Positions 37,890 through 51,435 are shown, counted from the first letter of the stretch. The stretch is DNA of 63,900 nt from Psilocybe azurescens (GCA_023853785.1 JAJIRX010000982.1:1-63900), one strand, 5' to 3'. Made by a program: numbers and translations. The notes: a model not told the origin generated them from the sequence alone.

Positions 37890-40800
37890 TTATTCTTGAA
37901 TGAAGCACTCCTGCCACTCAGAGCCATAAGTAAAATCACTTAAATCAAGAACAGTTCTTTGAGGACCAATTAAAAGAGAAGTGTTGGGTGTAAAAGCCCA
38001 TTATGGAGCTGAGGTGGAACCCAGAATAAAAGTTGCTTTTTAGGTCCAATAGCCCATCCAGTTATTTGATTCCATATTTTAGTGTCATCATGACTAGACT
38101 CTTCTTCCTCAATGGGAGTGTAGTTGAGAAATTCTTTAGTAATTTTCAGGGCATGATTTTGATCATTGGAAAACAGAATAATTGGGTTATTATCTGAAGT
38201 ATCAAGATATATATAAGTGTTAAGCTTGAACATAAAGAATTTATTCTCTTACCATGTTCTTTTCAAGATTCCAGACACGTATCATTTTATCTGCACTGCA
38301 AGATATAATCTTCTTATCATCTCTGGAAAATATTGCTGCTTGAACAGAACCAGAATGTCCTTCAAGCTGATTGACAATCACACCTGTTTGAACATCCCAG
38401 ATATAGATCAAATGATCATCAGAACTAGCAACTATCTTGGTTCCATCATATGAATAGGCTACACTGACAACAGTATCTGACTGTTCCATTTTTTGATCAT
38501 TGTTCCACTTTTAATATCCCAAATACAAAGTGTGTAGTCATGTGAACCTGACACTAAATGTTCACCATTTGGAGAAAATGCAAGGCTGTAAACCCAATCA
38601 GAATGTTCTTTCAGAGTATGCAAAATTTCTCCAGTTGTAAAATTCCAAATATAAACCAAATTGTCTGTAGAGCTTGAGGCAACAATGTCTACAGTAGGTG
38701 AAAACTGTGCCATACAAACAGCATCACTGTGTTGATTGAAGACAAAGATGATTTTCTGTGTTTCAACATCCCAAACATGAACTAGCTTATCAACTGAGGC
38801 AGAAACTATTTTGGAATTATCATGATTAAAAGCTACTGAATTGATACCATCTGTATGGCCTTCAAAAGTTTTAATTACTTTTCCTGTTCCAATATCCCAA
38901 ATAAGAACTGTTTCATCATCAGATCCAGATAAAATCCAAAGACTATCAGATGATACTGCAACTGTGTTTATACAACCATCATGGCCATTTTCAAGATATT
39001 TGATAAGTTGACCAGTTGTTGAACTCCAAATGCCAATAGTATAATCATGTGAAGCAGAAATAATAAAAGCCTCATTTGGTGATAAGACCACTGCTGCAAT
39101 CCAAGCTGAATGTCCTTCTAAGAGTTCAATGGATTGACCTGCTACTGCATCCCAAACACAGACTGTATTATCAACAGAAGCAGAAACAACTTGTAAGCCA
39201 TCTGGAGAAAATTGAGCAGACTGCACCCAATCAGAATGACCTTCAAGAGTGTTTATTGATTCACCAGTTGTTGCATTCCAAATAATGATATTGGTATCAT
39301 CTGCACCAGACACAATCTTAGTGCCATCAGGTGAAAATGCAACAGTATTAACAGCATCATTGTGTTTCTCTAATGTGTGGATTTTTGTGGATTTAGCAAT
39401 GTCCCATATGTAAACTGTATCATCATATGAGCCAGATACAAGTATGTTTTTGTCAACTGGTGAAAATGCTACTGAAGAACTTTCATCTTCACAGGCATCC
39501 AATATTTTGAGCTGTTTGCCAGATTTGGCATCCCAAATATAGATCTTTGTATCTTCTGAACTGGATACAATTTGGGAATTATCAGGTGAAAATGCCACAC
39601 AATGCATATGATCTAGCTTATTTCCAAAAACCTTAAGTTTTTTCCCAGATCCAATTTTATAAACACATATATGGTGATTTTTCAGACTGGCTACAAGTTG
39701 AGAACCATCTGGAGAAAATGCTACAGAATGTGCACTGTCATCTTTGTGTTCAAATTTATGCATTATCATTCCAGTCAATGTATTCCAGACAAGAATGGTT
39801 CCATCATCTGAGCAAGATGCAATTAACTCTCCATTGGGAGAAAAGACAAGTGCATTAACACAATCATCATGCTCTTCAAAGACATGTATTTCTTCCCAGT
39901 TACTGCATCACATACACAAATAGTTTCATCATCTGCACCAGATGCAATTAAAGTACCATCAGGAGAAAAAGCAGCAATGTTCACAGCATCATAATGGCTT
40001 GTTATTGTAAGCTGTAAAGAAGGCCAATTATCCATATAGCCTTCTGTGATTTTCAATGTGTGTTGAATACACTTGCTGTATGTCTGGTATATAATAGACT
40101 GATGAGGCACAAAAGGTATAGCAGTGAGATAAATGTGAGGTATACTTTCATCCATAAGTCCACCAAACATGTGTATAAATTTTTTAGCATCTTCAGCAAA
40201 TGTTTTTATATCAGCATTTGTATCTGGAATCCATAGCATTAAAATTGATAAAGCTTCAATGCATTTGTTGATAGACTTTGTCAAAGCAAGTACTTCAAGC
40301 CAGAAAGGAAATTTTTCAAAGAATAGAGTATGAATGAATAAAAGAATATAATCATCTGCTTCAACATCTTTAAGATGGTTTGCCCAGAATTTGCATGCAT
40401 AACCAAAATGTGGGGATATAGCTTCCAGAGCACTTGGTCCAAGATGAGTATTTTCAGTAAATGAACTTGGAACATTGGCAATGTTAAATTTAAGGCCAGT
40501 TGTATCAGTCATTATATCCAGAGAAGAAAGAGCAAGCGGCATTTGAGCATTAGACAAATCCACATAAAACTCTTTACTAGCATCTTTATCTTTCAAAAAT
40601 CATAGAAAGATGTATGAACTGGACGAATTGGAATGGACTTATTGGTAATTCCACTGAGAAGTGATCCCATATGATCAACAATGGTACTGATATCACTATT
40701 GGTCTTGGAAATGCCAGGAAATCTGCTGCGGATAGTGTTCAAGGATGTCTGTGGAAGTGGCTCTAGTGTGGCCAGTATTTGGCCCATAACAGATTGAAAA

Positions 40801-43280
40801 CGAGCCTGTATAGTAGGCCTCTTGATATCAAATAATTTGCTCAGAATGAGATAGTACATATCCTGTAAAAGGACATCTCCAGTTACATCAGAAGAGTTAG
40901 AACACAAATCATCAAATTTCTCTTCTACAGTCAACCCTCCAAAAGAGTTTCCGAGCATATATTCACATGCAAGATAGGCCCACTGAAAAAGACTATCTGA
41001 GTGATTGACAAGTTGTTGAAGATGTTGTGCATCCAGGAAATCTTTGAGCTGAGGCAATAAACGACTTGACATATACGAAGATACATCAGCTTTGGCTGTC
41101 GTCACAGGTATTTCATCCATGGATTTGATCAGGATGTGTGCATGGCCCTGCAGACTGTTGTAGATATCTACTGAAGGTCTGGATGTAACAAGTACACGGA
41201 AATTACGAGGTAGCTTCTGGATATAACCTTTATCACCGCACAGAATTGACAGTAAGGTACTGCGAGTTTTAATATCATCACCACTTTCATCCAGAGCATC
41301 AATAATAATCAAGATAGGCCCGATAATACTAGCCGCAGACGTTTCAGAGCTTCTATCATATATGGTTCTCACAGTTTCGAGCACAAACGTCTCCCATTGT
41401 TGGAAGACATCAGACGTAGACTTGACAGAAGCAGGAGCATTGTGCAGCACCGCAGATAGCGCACTTTTAATGGTAGGGTCAACATCTGCCAAGTCACGGG
41501 CGATAGTGCTAAATATTTTCTCATGTCGACGATCACCAGCAGCGTTTTTATCAAACGAGAAACAAGACCCAAGGCTGCCGAGTTCAGAAAAGCGCCGAGC
41601 AATAGTGTGCGCGATGGTGGATTTGCCGGTGCCAGCACCTCCAGAGATCCACATGACATTCGAAGCACCTTCCTTTTGATCATTTACCCAATTGGATATA
41701 TCGTCCAAAATTTGGACACGGGTCGTCGGGAGACATTGCTTAGACGTGTTATAACCCGTCGCACCTTTAGCATATTCAATGCTGTTCAAATCGAAATCGC
41801 CGCCTGGTAAAATAATTAGAGATAATACGACGAAAGAGAATAAAGAAAATTTACTCAGGTGATCAAGGTTACCGAGTAGGCGGAAAGAATTGACTTGGGT
41901 ATGCAATGCGCTGTGATTGCGGAAGTCGGTCATGAGTTGATCGAACTCGTTCTTAAAGATGGCAGACCGGTCTTGCGCACTCGAGACGAGGTTCTTGCAA
42001 GTACGAAGCCCTATCAATCGGATAATTGAGTATCGATATTATGAGAAGTCAAGCAGGACTTACAGAAATTCTTGTTCTTAGAATATTCGACGACAAAATG
42101 TGCCGCCTCCACGGTCTTAAGGGCCAATTGCTTGAGTATGTCGACTTGGGGCAACATGTCCGCACCTTCTTGCGCTTGGTCAACGAACATGTAGGTTTTG
42201 TTCAGCAATTCAATAAGATCGCTAATGTCATCGTCAAGATTCATCTGCTGGATGATAGCCTATAGATTGCGGTTAGCGATATAAACGGGCGCAAATGTCC
42301 AATTGATGGATAGCAGATATACTTACATCGGATGCGAAGAATAAAATTTTATATGCCATTTTCGCGAAAGGGTGGACCTACATTCAAAAATTTTCCGTAA
42401 GACATGAAACAGAGAAAACAGTAATAACAGCGAGGACACACATCAGCAAGATCTTCGACGAAAGAGCTGAACGAGTCGAGTTTGCGCAAGACAACCTCGA
42501 ACGTCGTTTTGAAAGACTCTTGCTTCTCTGAGTCGGCCAAAAATGCCGGGCTTTGCATGGCAGCGACCCCATCGCGCGCATCGCGAAGAACGCTGTCGAG
42601 ACCGGGTTGCACCGAGGTAGTATTGGCAATTGCCGTAACAGTGATGTCGTGCTAAACGTATCGATCAGGTCGAAGAGAATATGAAAACGAAACAGTGAAC
42701 TTACGGCTTCTACCTTAACATTGTGTTGTCCGTCCCCATCGTCTTTCTTTCCGATCTGTTGAATCGTCTGCAATGATTGGAGCAATCCCGTTAGCCTCTG
42801 CATCAGCAATTATGTAGAACAGAGGACGCACCAACTCCTCAACGATTTGTTCTCCATACCCGCCTTGCGTTCCGGTCTCTTGAGCAGCCTATAGCGAGTC
42901 ACGTAATGTTGTTAGCCTACATATCTGCAGTCAGGGTTCAATAAAAGTAGTTACCGGTGCAGCCTGAAAGAATTGCAGAGTGCGTTCAGTATGATATTAA
43001 TCACGAAAAAATAAAAAAGTACCTTGGCTACCAATTCAGCTTGACTTCCTCCTGCCGTGTCATCAGCGGCAGGGCTGCTAGAGCGTAGCATATATTTGAA
43101 TGAATTGAAGAATCTGTCACGGCGGCGCTGAACAGATATGGGCGATCAGCGACGACTGAAGAGCTGTAATGCGACATTGACGAAACGTACCTCAACTTTT
43201 CCGTCCATTTTCTCCTTTGGCTTCGCACCTCCAGACTGCAAGGATCCCTTGCGCGTAGGTTTGTTCTGTTTCTTATCCAT
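37890..43280 (-). CDS. NLR1: NACHT-WD40 receptor-like STAND protein, frame broken
   Basis: Starts MDKKQNKPTRKGSLQ at 43280 and ends QEC-type (SEWQECFIQE) at 37890. N-terminal exons include a 9-nt exon coding Ala-Ala-Pro (about 42.96 kb). They encode a helical N-terminal STAND domain (SDVLRD... to KMAYKILFFASD and LIELLNKTYMFVDQAQEGAD). The NACHT domain follows (41.8-40.6 kb): Walker A GGAGTGKST, Walker B LIIIDALDES, sensor-like RVLVTSRPS. A helical linker and about 14 WD40 repeats follow (40.0-38.2 kb), then a conserved C-terminal cap (WVPPQLHNGLL, GPQRTVLDLSDFTYGSEW). These proteins are signal-transducing NTPases linked to non-self recognition and regulated cell death in fungi. Single missing bases in short homopolymers (40595-40599, 39889-39891, 38489-38494, 37992-37995) break the frame; each repair rejoins domains. 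The WD40 half is AT-rich, the NACHT half is not. Confidence 0.85.
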
Positions 43281-45624
43281 GATATCTGTTGTTCGAGTGC
43301 TGTAGGAATTTAGATAAGTGAGGATATAAAAATCGAAGATTTGAGACGTTCTTACCTTGTCAATGGTGGTGCTTGAGTAAAAGCGTTGCTACCGAGTCCT
43401 TGGCGGCGGTGGTGTTATCGTTGGCAAGATCAGCGTGGTAAGTTTTTTCGCATCTTACGGAACGCCGTTTGGTTTTTGCAAATTGGCGGAGTTTTCTCGC
43501 TATGAAAGAACGGCCGTGGCATCTTGTATGTATCATCAATTTGTCAGTGGGTACAGGTTGGTATAGGTTGATATCCAAAGTTACATCACCCCATCGATAT
43601 ACTTAGCTTGTACCATGGTTAATGAGTAAAAGGTTATCACCAAAGTATAGACATAGTTCGGAAGATCGTATGTAGTTCATTTAATTCACGATCTACCAGA
43701 GGGGCCAGGGGCCAGCTTCAGTCAAACAGTGGACGTCGTCACAAGTCGATATAGGGCTTCGTATATATGAGCCTCAGGATGGCGCAAGCCTCACGATTGA
43801 AATAATATGGGCCAGTAGTGTGCTGAATCCCAATCACAAATCATGATCCAAATAATCGGTCCGCCGGGAAATTCGAGTGTCTAAAGTCAGCACAGGAACG
43901 CTAAAAGATATTTAGAGCGATAAGACGGATAAAGAAGACGGCCTAATGGCAGGATCGTGCCTGTGGCACACACACAGGACAATGGTATCTGCTCCATGAG
44001 GCAGGTCAGCTCAAGTAACGCCAAATTCAATGGCTCTCAGCTACGGACCGATGACACTTCCCGCGGAACTCGCTATCGGTTTGGTCTTTGGGAGTCGATG
44101 TTCGCAGGATATACATACTAAGAGCACGGTCAACGGTCATACATACGCTGCGTACCTATACGAAGAATCGATTTACATACCAATTGGAACGGTGGCTCGG
44201 TGTAAAAGAATGGCCCCGGCGTTCAGAGTTGGCACGACATAGGCAGAATGAGTAGTGGTGCGAAACCAGGTACACTGGGGCTAAAAGCCGTCCAATGAAA
44301 AGCAAAGGCTTGAAGTCTTCGATATGTCAATCACGTTCTCTGTCGATGCATTTCAAACTCATTCAGAGACTCGTAAAACGGAAGATGATCTGCCAGAAAT
44401 GCAGCACACTCGCTAATTATGGTAGGAAATGTGACCTGTACCACTGCAATGTGGCTTCATATAGTCCCATACACGTCGCTCTTTTGACATTGGAATGTAA
44501 CGTGTTTGCGATAAGCCCTCGCAGAATTCTGGGGTGCCAATGAGATCGCCAATTCAGGGCTAATAATCTCAAGACGAGTTGTTGTAGGTAACGTGGCCTA
44601 CTAAGCCAGAGATTTTTTCGGCGTCCAGATTTGCCATACATACTTAGCTTGGAACGATTCAAGCAGCCCGACACAAGGGTTTTAGTAGAACTTAGAAGGG
44701 CAAGTGACAGGTTCGAAATCTTCAATCGTAAGTAGCCGTCGGCACTTATCGGCATTGGGTAATATTCTATTCGGCGTTCTAATTCAAAGCCATGGGGCTC
44801 GAGAACTCACCTCTTGATCAGCTCTCCCGACGACGTTGAATTCTCCCCATTATCAAACATACAGCTGGAATCGAACTTTGAATGCTTTTTTGAAGTATTT
44901 GAAAAATTGGGACTGTACAAATATTTCAGAAGCATGTCGTGAACTGCTCCTGATTACCAACTGGAATTGTGTTGGTTCATGTTATTGCCGTATGTTTCCA
45001 GATTCCAGACCAATTGTTGTACGTTATACGTAGCCATTTGGAAACGCCTGAGGGACACCCGAAACTCGCAAGCTCCAAGGCACAATTTATCAACGGAACC
45101 AAATATACTAAGTAAATACTTAGGTCGGTCGGGAAACTCCGCAGGGTTTGCGCGCCCCATAACTTTTCAATATGTTTCGGAGGCACCCGACCACGCACAT
45201 ATCCGTCTTACCACACAGGGTCACCTAGTGCCATTATCTGTCCACCTGTGATACGTTGATTAATCATGTTCCAACTGTAACGCCAACATCGTCGTCCGAT
45301 TGGTTTATGCGCACGGCTCCCACACCTTTGCACACAGAAAGAGTCACATTGTCATGGAAAATTTAGTAATGCTCATGTGGATATGTTGGCTTCTATTATC
45401 CGGCCGCTGGTAATACCATGGATTGAATGGTGAGGTAATACAATCACCCACAACCTGCCCTGCATGGTCATGGTCTCCGTTTGGGCCTGCAGGGATTTTA
45501 TCTTGATGCCCGGGGGTTCGATTTTTCATCCAGCTAACTATAGTTTGCGTATATAAGACGCGGGGGTGGGCAATCGAAGAAGCCATCCCCCTGATCCTCA
45601 GCGCTAAGTTCCAGTGCACCAGCG
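43281..45624. other. Intergenic, no supported gene
   Basis: More than 2 kb between the divergent NLR1 and the rhodopsin-type gene. The ORFs present (up to 112 codons, 44417-44755 minus) show no domain and no consistent exon structure. Possibly an old decayed insertion. Confidence 0.45.
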
Positions 45625-46999
45625 ATGTCCAAATTCCTCCCTAATCAGTCTTACCTGGGATGGAAGAGTACGTGTTCCCTCTCCCTCCCTCGCTGCCTGC
45701 GTTGAAGATGAACTGACATTCGCGTTCTTGTAGTTGCAGTAACGGTCTTCCATGTAATCGCGGCCTCGACGACCATTTACCGACTGGTACATCGTTTCCG
45801 CATTCGCCGATTATGGTGGGACGATTACGTGCTCTTTGCTGCCCTCATCGTGGACACTGCGTTTTGGCCGATCTACTGGGCTCGGTCCCCTCAGCCAGGT
45901 AGGAGATTCCGCCTTGCGAAGGCCATTCTACTACGTTGCTGATTCTGATTTGTATTTTCTTTTGTAGCTGTACCTTCAGCCGAGTTCATTAAGAAGCAAA
46001 GGGTTTTGAACTCGTACTGGCTCACGATGTTTTTGTATATCCTGATTCTTTGGTAAGTCGTCGACGTCGACGTCCATTCAGACTAGCATCATTCCAACTC
46101 AGATATAGCTGACTATGGCTCTTCGTGCTATCCCAGGTCTTGTCGTGCGGTTATGGCTCTATCGCTTGTTAGAATCTTTCCACCAGGTCATAAGGGGCGT
46201 CGTTGGTCGTACTATCTCGTCGGTATTATGGTTTTCGGAGGCATCGCGTCTCTCATCATTACGACGGTCACTTGTAAACCAGCCTCAGCTTTGATGGTCG
46301 CTTCGGAAATGAAAAACTGTGCGAGAGGTGTCAACGGGATTGTTGTCAAGAACACGCTGTTCTTCGTTGGTGAGTGCATCGATGCTCCCCTCATTTTACT
46401 ATATTATAGTATTTCTGAACGCCTTCTCGCCTGTGCCTCTGTTACTTGAACTCTAGCCGACTGCATCAGCGATCTATTGCTCATCATCACCCCACTCGTC
46501 TTCTTCTGGCGCATCAAGCTGCCCGCGCAAGAGCGGTGCCTCGTCCTTGTGTTCTCCCTGGGAAGCGTTCTGACGTTGACAGCGGCCGTCGCGTACGTGG
46601 TCATCGCGAACAGCAAGACCGTCGCGAGTCTGAAGAAGAACGCGTCGCTTGTCAACCTCGGGTTGGCTGCTACTGAGGTACGTCTCTGAATCTGCTATTT
46701 ATCATGGCGTGAACGAGACGCTGATTTAAGTTTTGTCTTGTGACTGGTTTGGCGTTCTGCAGGCCGCAATGTCGCTTATCGCTGCGAACGTGGTAGTCGT
46801 CTCGATGTGCTTCTATCAAGCGCTGCATAAAAAGCGGAATTCTGCGAGTCAAGTCCAGAATGAGACGACGTTGTACGGGAATACTACCAGGCACTGTACG
46901 TGTGTTGTTAGCGAGCAGCTTACGCTCATTCCAAAGTCTGGGAATGAGATTGAGGGCTCGGATACCTCGTCTGAGATGAAGGATATGAAGAATATGTAG
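45625..46999 (+). CDS. Seven-helix rhodopsin-domain membrane protein
   Basis: Start Met at 45625 (MSKFLPNQSYLGWK, then a phase-1 intron), with about six exons ending TAG 46997-46999. Predicted seven membrane helices: AVTVFHVIAASTTIYRL; YVLFAALIVDTAFWPIYW; YWLTMFLYILILWSCRAVM; YYLVGIMVFGGIASLIITT; ADCISDLLLIITPLVFFW; LVLVFSLGSVLTLTAAVAYVV; AAMSLIAANVVVVSMCFY. The RRLWWDDYVLF motif after helix 1 and the TC..A region between helices 4 and 5 fit the fungal rhodopsin-domain/SAT4-PTH11-like integral membrane family of GPCR-like proteins, whose ligands are mostly unknown. The cytoplasmic tail is polar with acidic patches. Intron phases all fit. Confidence 0.78.
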
Positions 47000-48663
47000 G
47001 AGATTCAATTTCTGGGCACGGTACTCGGTGTTCTTTTGTCCGTTCCTTCTGCTTTTAATCTTATTGCTGTTAAATATGAGTATTAGTCTGATGTTGTTGC
47101 TTTCGTTATATTTCGTATTCTTTCTTGTACACATACTTAGTTTGCTTTGATCGATCTATATGAATTATCTTGTTTGTTCTCAACTCCTCTGTAATCGACT
47201 TGGAGTAGTTAGCTTAATTGAAAATTGTCCTTATAAGTTTTGCTGCTTTTGCGATTAAGCGGCTGCAATCATTCATGACAGATAGCGGGCGTCTATCTAC
47301 TCCATTCACTTGCCGGCGCTCGCACTCAATTCTCATTTATTGTTTATTGTTCCCAGCGGGTCTCGTGGTTCGCAAGTAATATATATGACAAACAATCCTT
47401 ATCAGGACACATGTAAGGACGACAAGAAGATATTATTAGCCAGGACAGGGAACGGTGTCTTTTGGATTTCAAGTTCAGAAGGGAAACTCTTGGAACGAGA
47501 GTCTTCTAAGTTCTAATGCAATCTAATCTTTTCGAGTGCTCGCTAATCACACGTTCACGTCTCGGCTATACCACACTTTAGACTTTAAGTAGTCCAGACT
47601 CTCCTGGCCAGCTGGCAGTGGCATTCTACGTGGTTTCTCGGTTCTGCGTTGTCTTGGTATGCACTAAAAGCTATAATTAGAATGGATTTGACAAAGGCGA
47701 ATTTTTCCAAAACGGTTTGTGTGAGTTGAAGTTGGAACTGTGCCCTTTTTCTAGGATCATGTGTGCGTTGGATGTTATATAGCCATGGTCACTTCTTCGT
47801 GGGATGTGGGATATGTGGATGAGTAAAGCGTTGCTCGTCGAGACGATACACTCACTCACACTGAAGGGTTCTTATATCCAGGCAACGCTCGTCAGGATCC
47901 TGTGCAGACCCTATTGAAATTTGAAATACATACCTGTAGGTGATTACGTCCGATTGGACCAGCTGTGTATAGCTGTGTATATGAACATTAATTTGCCAGT
48001 ATGTTGGGTTCTTTTTAATTTAGTTCGATTACCACATGATGTGTGTTGTCCGAAAGTAGGAGATCATTGAGGACGCTGAGCTCACAAGACCTCCTGTAGT
48101 ACGACGACGACGAAGGGAAAGCAACGAAGATAGAAGTCCGTTGCGCAGTCCTGGAAGCTACTTACATATATGTTTCTCGGGCCAAGTTGGAATTCTGAAG
48201 ACAGAAGAGGTATCATTAAGCCAAACCCACCTCCGTCCCGGGCCCGACCTAGACGTACATGGCCAAATACTGTCAATGGCGCCCATTACCTAAGAGAAGG
48301 GGTTGGAAGCCCACAAAACGCATAAAAACGTTCCTGGTCTTGTTTAGACCCACCACCACCTCCAGCTGTCTCCCAGTGTAACCCGCCTTGAAGCGTTTCT
48401 GCAAGTTTTGACTTTCGTGGCGGTATATACACAGCAGTACGCAGTCTCTCAGCCTTTTACAAACAGGCCAATAAGGAACTGATTTGATTTTATCACTAAA
48501 AGGAGGAATTAGTCGCGTGTTTTAGTACCCGTCGCCGAGGCTGTCAATTAAGCCACGCGTTTTCGAGGACTTGTCAGTTGTCGACTCGTCGAGGACGACC
48601 CGAGCGATTTGCAAGGCTATATAGACACACGATCAGACGCCGGCACCGCAATCAGCGCCAATC
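47000..48663. other. Intergenic, no supported gene
   Basis: Short ORFs only. A TATATA at about 48618-48623 lies 41 bp upstream of the next gene and may be its TATA box. Confidence 0.5.
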
Positions 48664-48964
48664 ATGATGGACCGAACGAGACGAACGCTCAATATCGCCC
48701 TTGATCACGCGCGACGGGCGGTTGAGTTAGATGAAAAAACGAAGATATCGCTGAGGTTATCGAGACGTATGGGCATAGCGTATCGCTTCTTCTGTGCATC
48801 ATTGAGAGCATCAGGAGAGAGCAGGTGCAGTCGGGGATAGATCTTATAGAGCGGAGGATGTGATGCGGCTGCTGGCGATACACGACTCGTACAGGAATCG
48901 AATGGCGGTGCTGAGCGAGTTTTACGGCATCCCGCTGCCTGCAGACACCAAGGCGCGATTATGA
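48664..48964 (+). CDS. Short MIT-domain-like protein, frame broken twice
   Basis: No single long ORF exists here, but three frames in sequence carry one protein of about 100 residues: MMDRTRRTLNIALDHARRAV, then IAEVIETYGHSVSLLLCIIE and QSGIDLIERR, then DVMRLLAIHDSYRNRMAVLS ending ADTKARL at TGA 48962-48964. The first part (AL-HA-RAVELDE) and overall three-helix pattern resemble MIT domains, which bind ESCRT-III tails in Vps4- and spastin-type proteins. The shifts are explained by one missing A in 48734-48739 and one missing G at 48853-48854, the same homopolymer type seen in intact neighbours, so the gene is probably whole. The MIT assignment is tentative. Confidence 0.5.
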
Positions 48965-49540
48965 TTTTTTTTCTGTTCTAGTGTTCATAATACCCATCAT
49001 TCGGTTTTATTCCTTTTGGCCACTCCTGATTTTCGCACTAAATTTTCACTCTCTTCTTTTCTTTGTCTTGGAAATGTTTAAAACATGTCCCACTCTGAAT
49101 TAGCACTTATTCCCTGAAAGGCTCAGATGTGTTCTTTGAAGGTCATTTGATACTGCGACCTTGTTTTACAAAGGGAATTAATTATACAAGGACCCCGCCC
49201 GCGCCTGAGAGCGACTTATTGGGTGAGTCATGCGTGAGAAAGATAAACCCAAAGAGGAAGGATCACGTCGCGTCGCTGTGTTTGGTCTTGACCTCCATTG
49301 TCTTTTCTCGTTTTCGCCCCTCTCCATGCTATTTCTCGCCTGAGCCTTCTTCCACCCCTTTCAGAGTCCACAAGTCGTACATAAACACCCTCCTTATCAT
49401 TATTTCTCTCTGGGCGACTTCTTTTAACCATCAACTGCACTCGAACCAAACTTTTTAAAGCTTTTTTTACTTCCAATTCTGCACAGCAACGGCCCATTCT
49501 CGTGCGAGGTCACCACAGAAGCCGCAAAGGAACGCAAACT
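48965..49540. other. Intergenic and 5' UTR of Cdh1
   Basis: No gene. A pyrimidine-rich stretch precedes the Cdh1 start, as is common in fungal promoters. Confidence 0.5.
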
Positions 49541-51429
49541 ATGTCGGGATTCAAGAATTCACCGTATGGGAAGAGGCTGCGGGCATCGCATCGAGAAGCG
49601 GAGGAGGACTCGACCCCCAGAAGAAATAGGGTCAATCCAATATTTGGCGTCGGCCCTGCATCGTCCTCGACGCCTACTCTTGACTCGAGACCGACTACGG
49701 GAAACAGCAGCGGTGCCCCAGAGTCGCCGATCGACTTTCACGCGAACATGGTCATGAATTCGGCTTTGAATATGCCACGAATAGTGCGCGAGTACGGCGA
49801 CAGATTTGTGCCATCCAAAGACTCTGGCGACCTCCGGACGTCGTATCATCTCATGGACGAGGGCGGACCATCGACTCCATCGAAGAACAGGATCATACCG
49901 TCGGAATCAGACGCTTTGAAAGGTATGTTCCAGACATTTCTGTTTGCTTTGGATGAGGCGTTGTGCTGATTGCGCCACTCGATATCCGCTTAGAACAAGC
50001 AAACTCCATCTTCAATTCCATACTACACACAGAAGTGACGCCTCCTTCCCCGCGCAGGGCTATCTCACCCACTCGTCCCCCGTTGCATCAGGATCGGGTA
50101 GTAATGCCCTTCCTTCTACACCCACTCGCCGCCGCCTTTTCGCCTATAACTCCCCATCACATTCCAATCCAGCTACACCGACCCGTCGACTCGATACTCC
50201 TACGGACGAAGCTTACTCAATGAGTCCCGTTCGTGCGGAGAGCAGGCAACTCCTCGAATCACCCCGAAGGAAGCTTCGAAGTGTCTGCAAAACACCTTAC
50301 AGGGTGCTTGATGCGCCAGAGCTTGCAGATGACTTCTATCTCAACCTCGTGGATTGGTCGAGCACCAATGTGCTAGGTGTGGGGCTCGGGTCGTGTGTCT
50401 ACCTCTGGACGGCCCATAACGCGTCTGTGTCGAAACTCTGCGACCTGACGCCGTCAAATGACACCATATCCTCCGTTTCGTGGGTGCAGAAGGGCAGCAC
50501 GCTCGCTGTGGGGACCCTAGCTGGAAGGCTGCATATTTACGACGCCAACACCCTACAGCTCCAACGGACGTATCTGCAGGCGCACTCGCAGCGGATTGGG
50601 GCGCTGGCTTGGAACACACATATCCTGTCCTCCGGATCGCGAGATAGGATGGTGCACCACCGCGATGTGCGAGAGGCGTCGCCACGCCCCGTGCGGAGGT
50701 GTTCAGGGCATCGGCAGGAAGTGTGTGGTTTGAAATGGAGCAACGACGGCGGGGCGGGGACGGCGACGCTGGCGAGTGGGGGCAATGACAATAAGGTGTG
50801 TATATGGGATCTGCGCGGGTCCGGGGAGACCGGGGGCGGGTGGGAGCAGGGGCGCGCCGATCGCTGGGGGCGAGGATAATATCCCGAATGATGTGCCGGT
50901 GTGGAAGTTCCATGAGCATACGGCGGCGGTGAAAGCGCTTGCGTGGGATCCGCATGTGTCGGGTATTCTGGCTACGGGCGGGGGCACGCAGGATAAGCAC
51001 ATCAGGTTCTGGAATGTTATCAACGGCACGATGCTGCAGGAGCTGGATACGGGGAGTCAGGTCAGTCAACACCATTGTGTGCTTTGGAAGAAGAAGGATA
51101 CTGACAATTGGGTTTTTTTCTATGCATACATGTAGGTGTGCAACCTGATCTGGTCGTTAACGTCGCACGAGCTCGTCTCCACGCACGGGTTCTCATCGAC
51201 GACTGCGCAGAACCAGATCTGCATATGGAAGTACCCCGCGCTGAACATGGTCGCGTCGCTGACGGGACATACGAATCGGGTGCTGTATCTTGCGATGAGC
51301 CCGGATGGAGAGACAATTGTGACGGGGGCTGGGGACGAGACGCTGAGATTCTGGAATGCGTTCCCGAAGAAGGAAAAGAATGAGAGTCAGAAGGAGAGTA
51401 GGCTGGACTATGGGAGGTTGATTCGGTGA
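49541..51429 (+). CDS. cdh1: APC/C activator Cdh1 (Fizzy-related, Ste9/Srw1-like)
   Basis: WD40 co-activator and substrate receptor of the anaphase-promoting complex, which keeps mitotic cyclins low in G1. Start Met at 49541. Seen in order: a disordered N-terminus; the C-box DRFVPSK (about 49.80 kb) that contacts the APC/C; a Ser/Pro-rich region with TPTRR sites fitting CDK control; [20 protein letters not shown] at the start of the propeller; WD repeats with [42 protein letters not shown] and [20 protein letters not shown]; and the C-terminal Ile-Arg tail (DYGRLIR) that binds the APC/C TPR subunit. Introns near 49.93 kb and 51.06-51.13 kb. Frame breaks: one missing C in the run 50077-50081 and a one-base excess in the G-rich stretch around 50.82-50.86 kb. 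The gene is otherwise highly conserved, so error is likelier than decay. Confidence 0.92.
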
Positions 51430-51435
51430 TGCTGT

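Noticed and set aside
40595..40599. Programmed -1 frameshift between NACHT and linker of NLR1
   Set aside because: No proper slippery heptamer or downstream structure was seen, and the same kind of loss occurs in many genes here.
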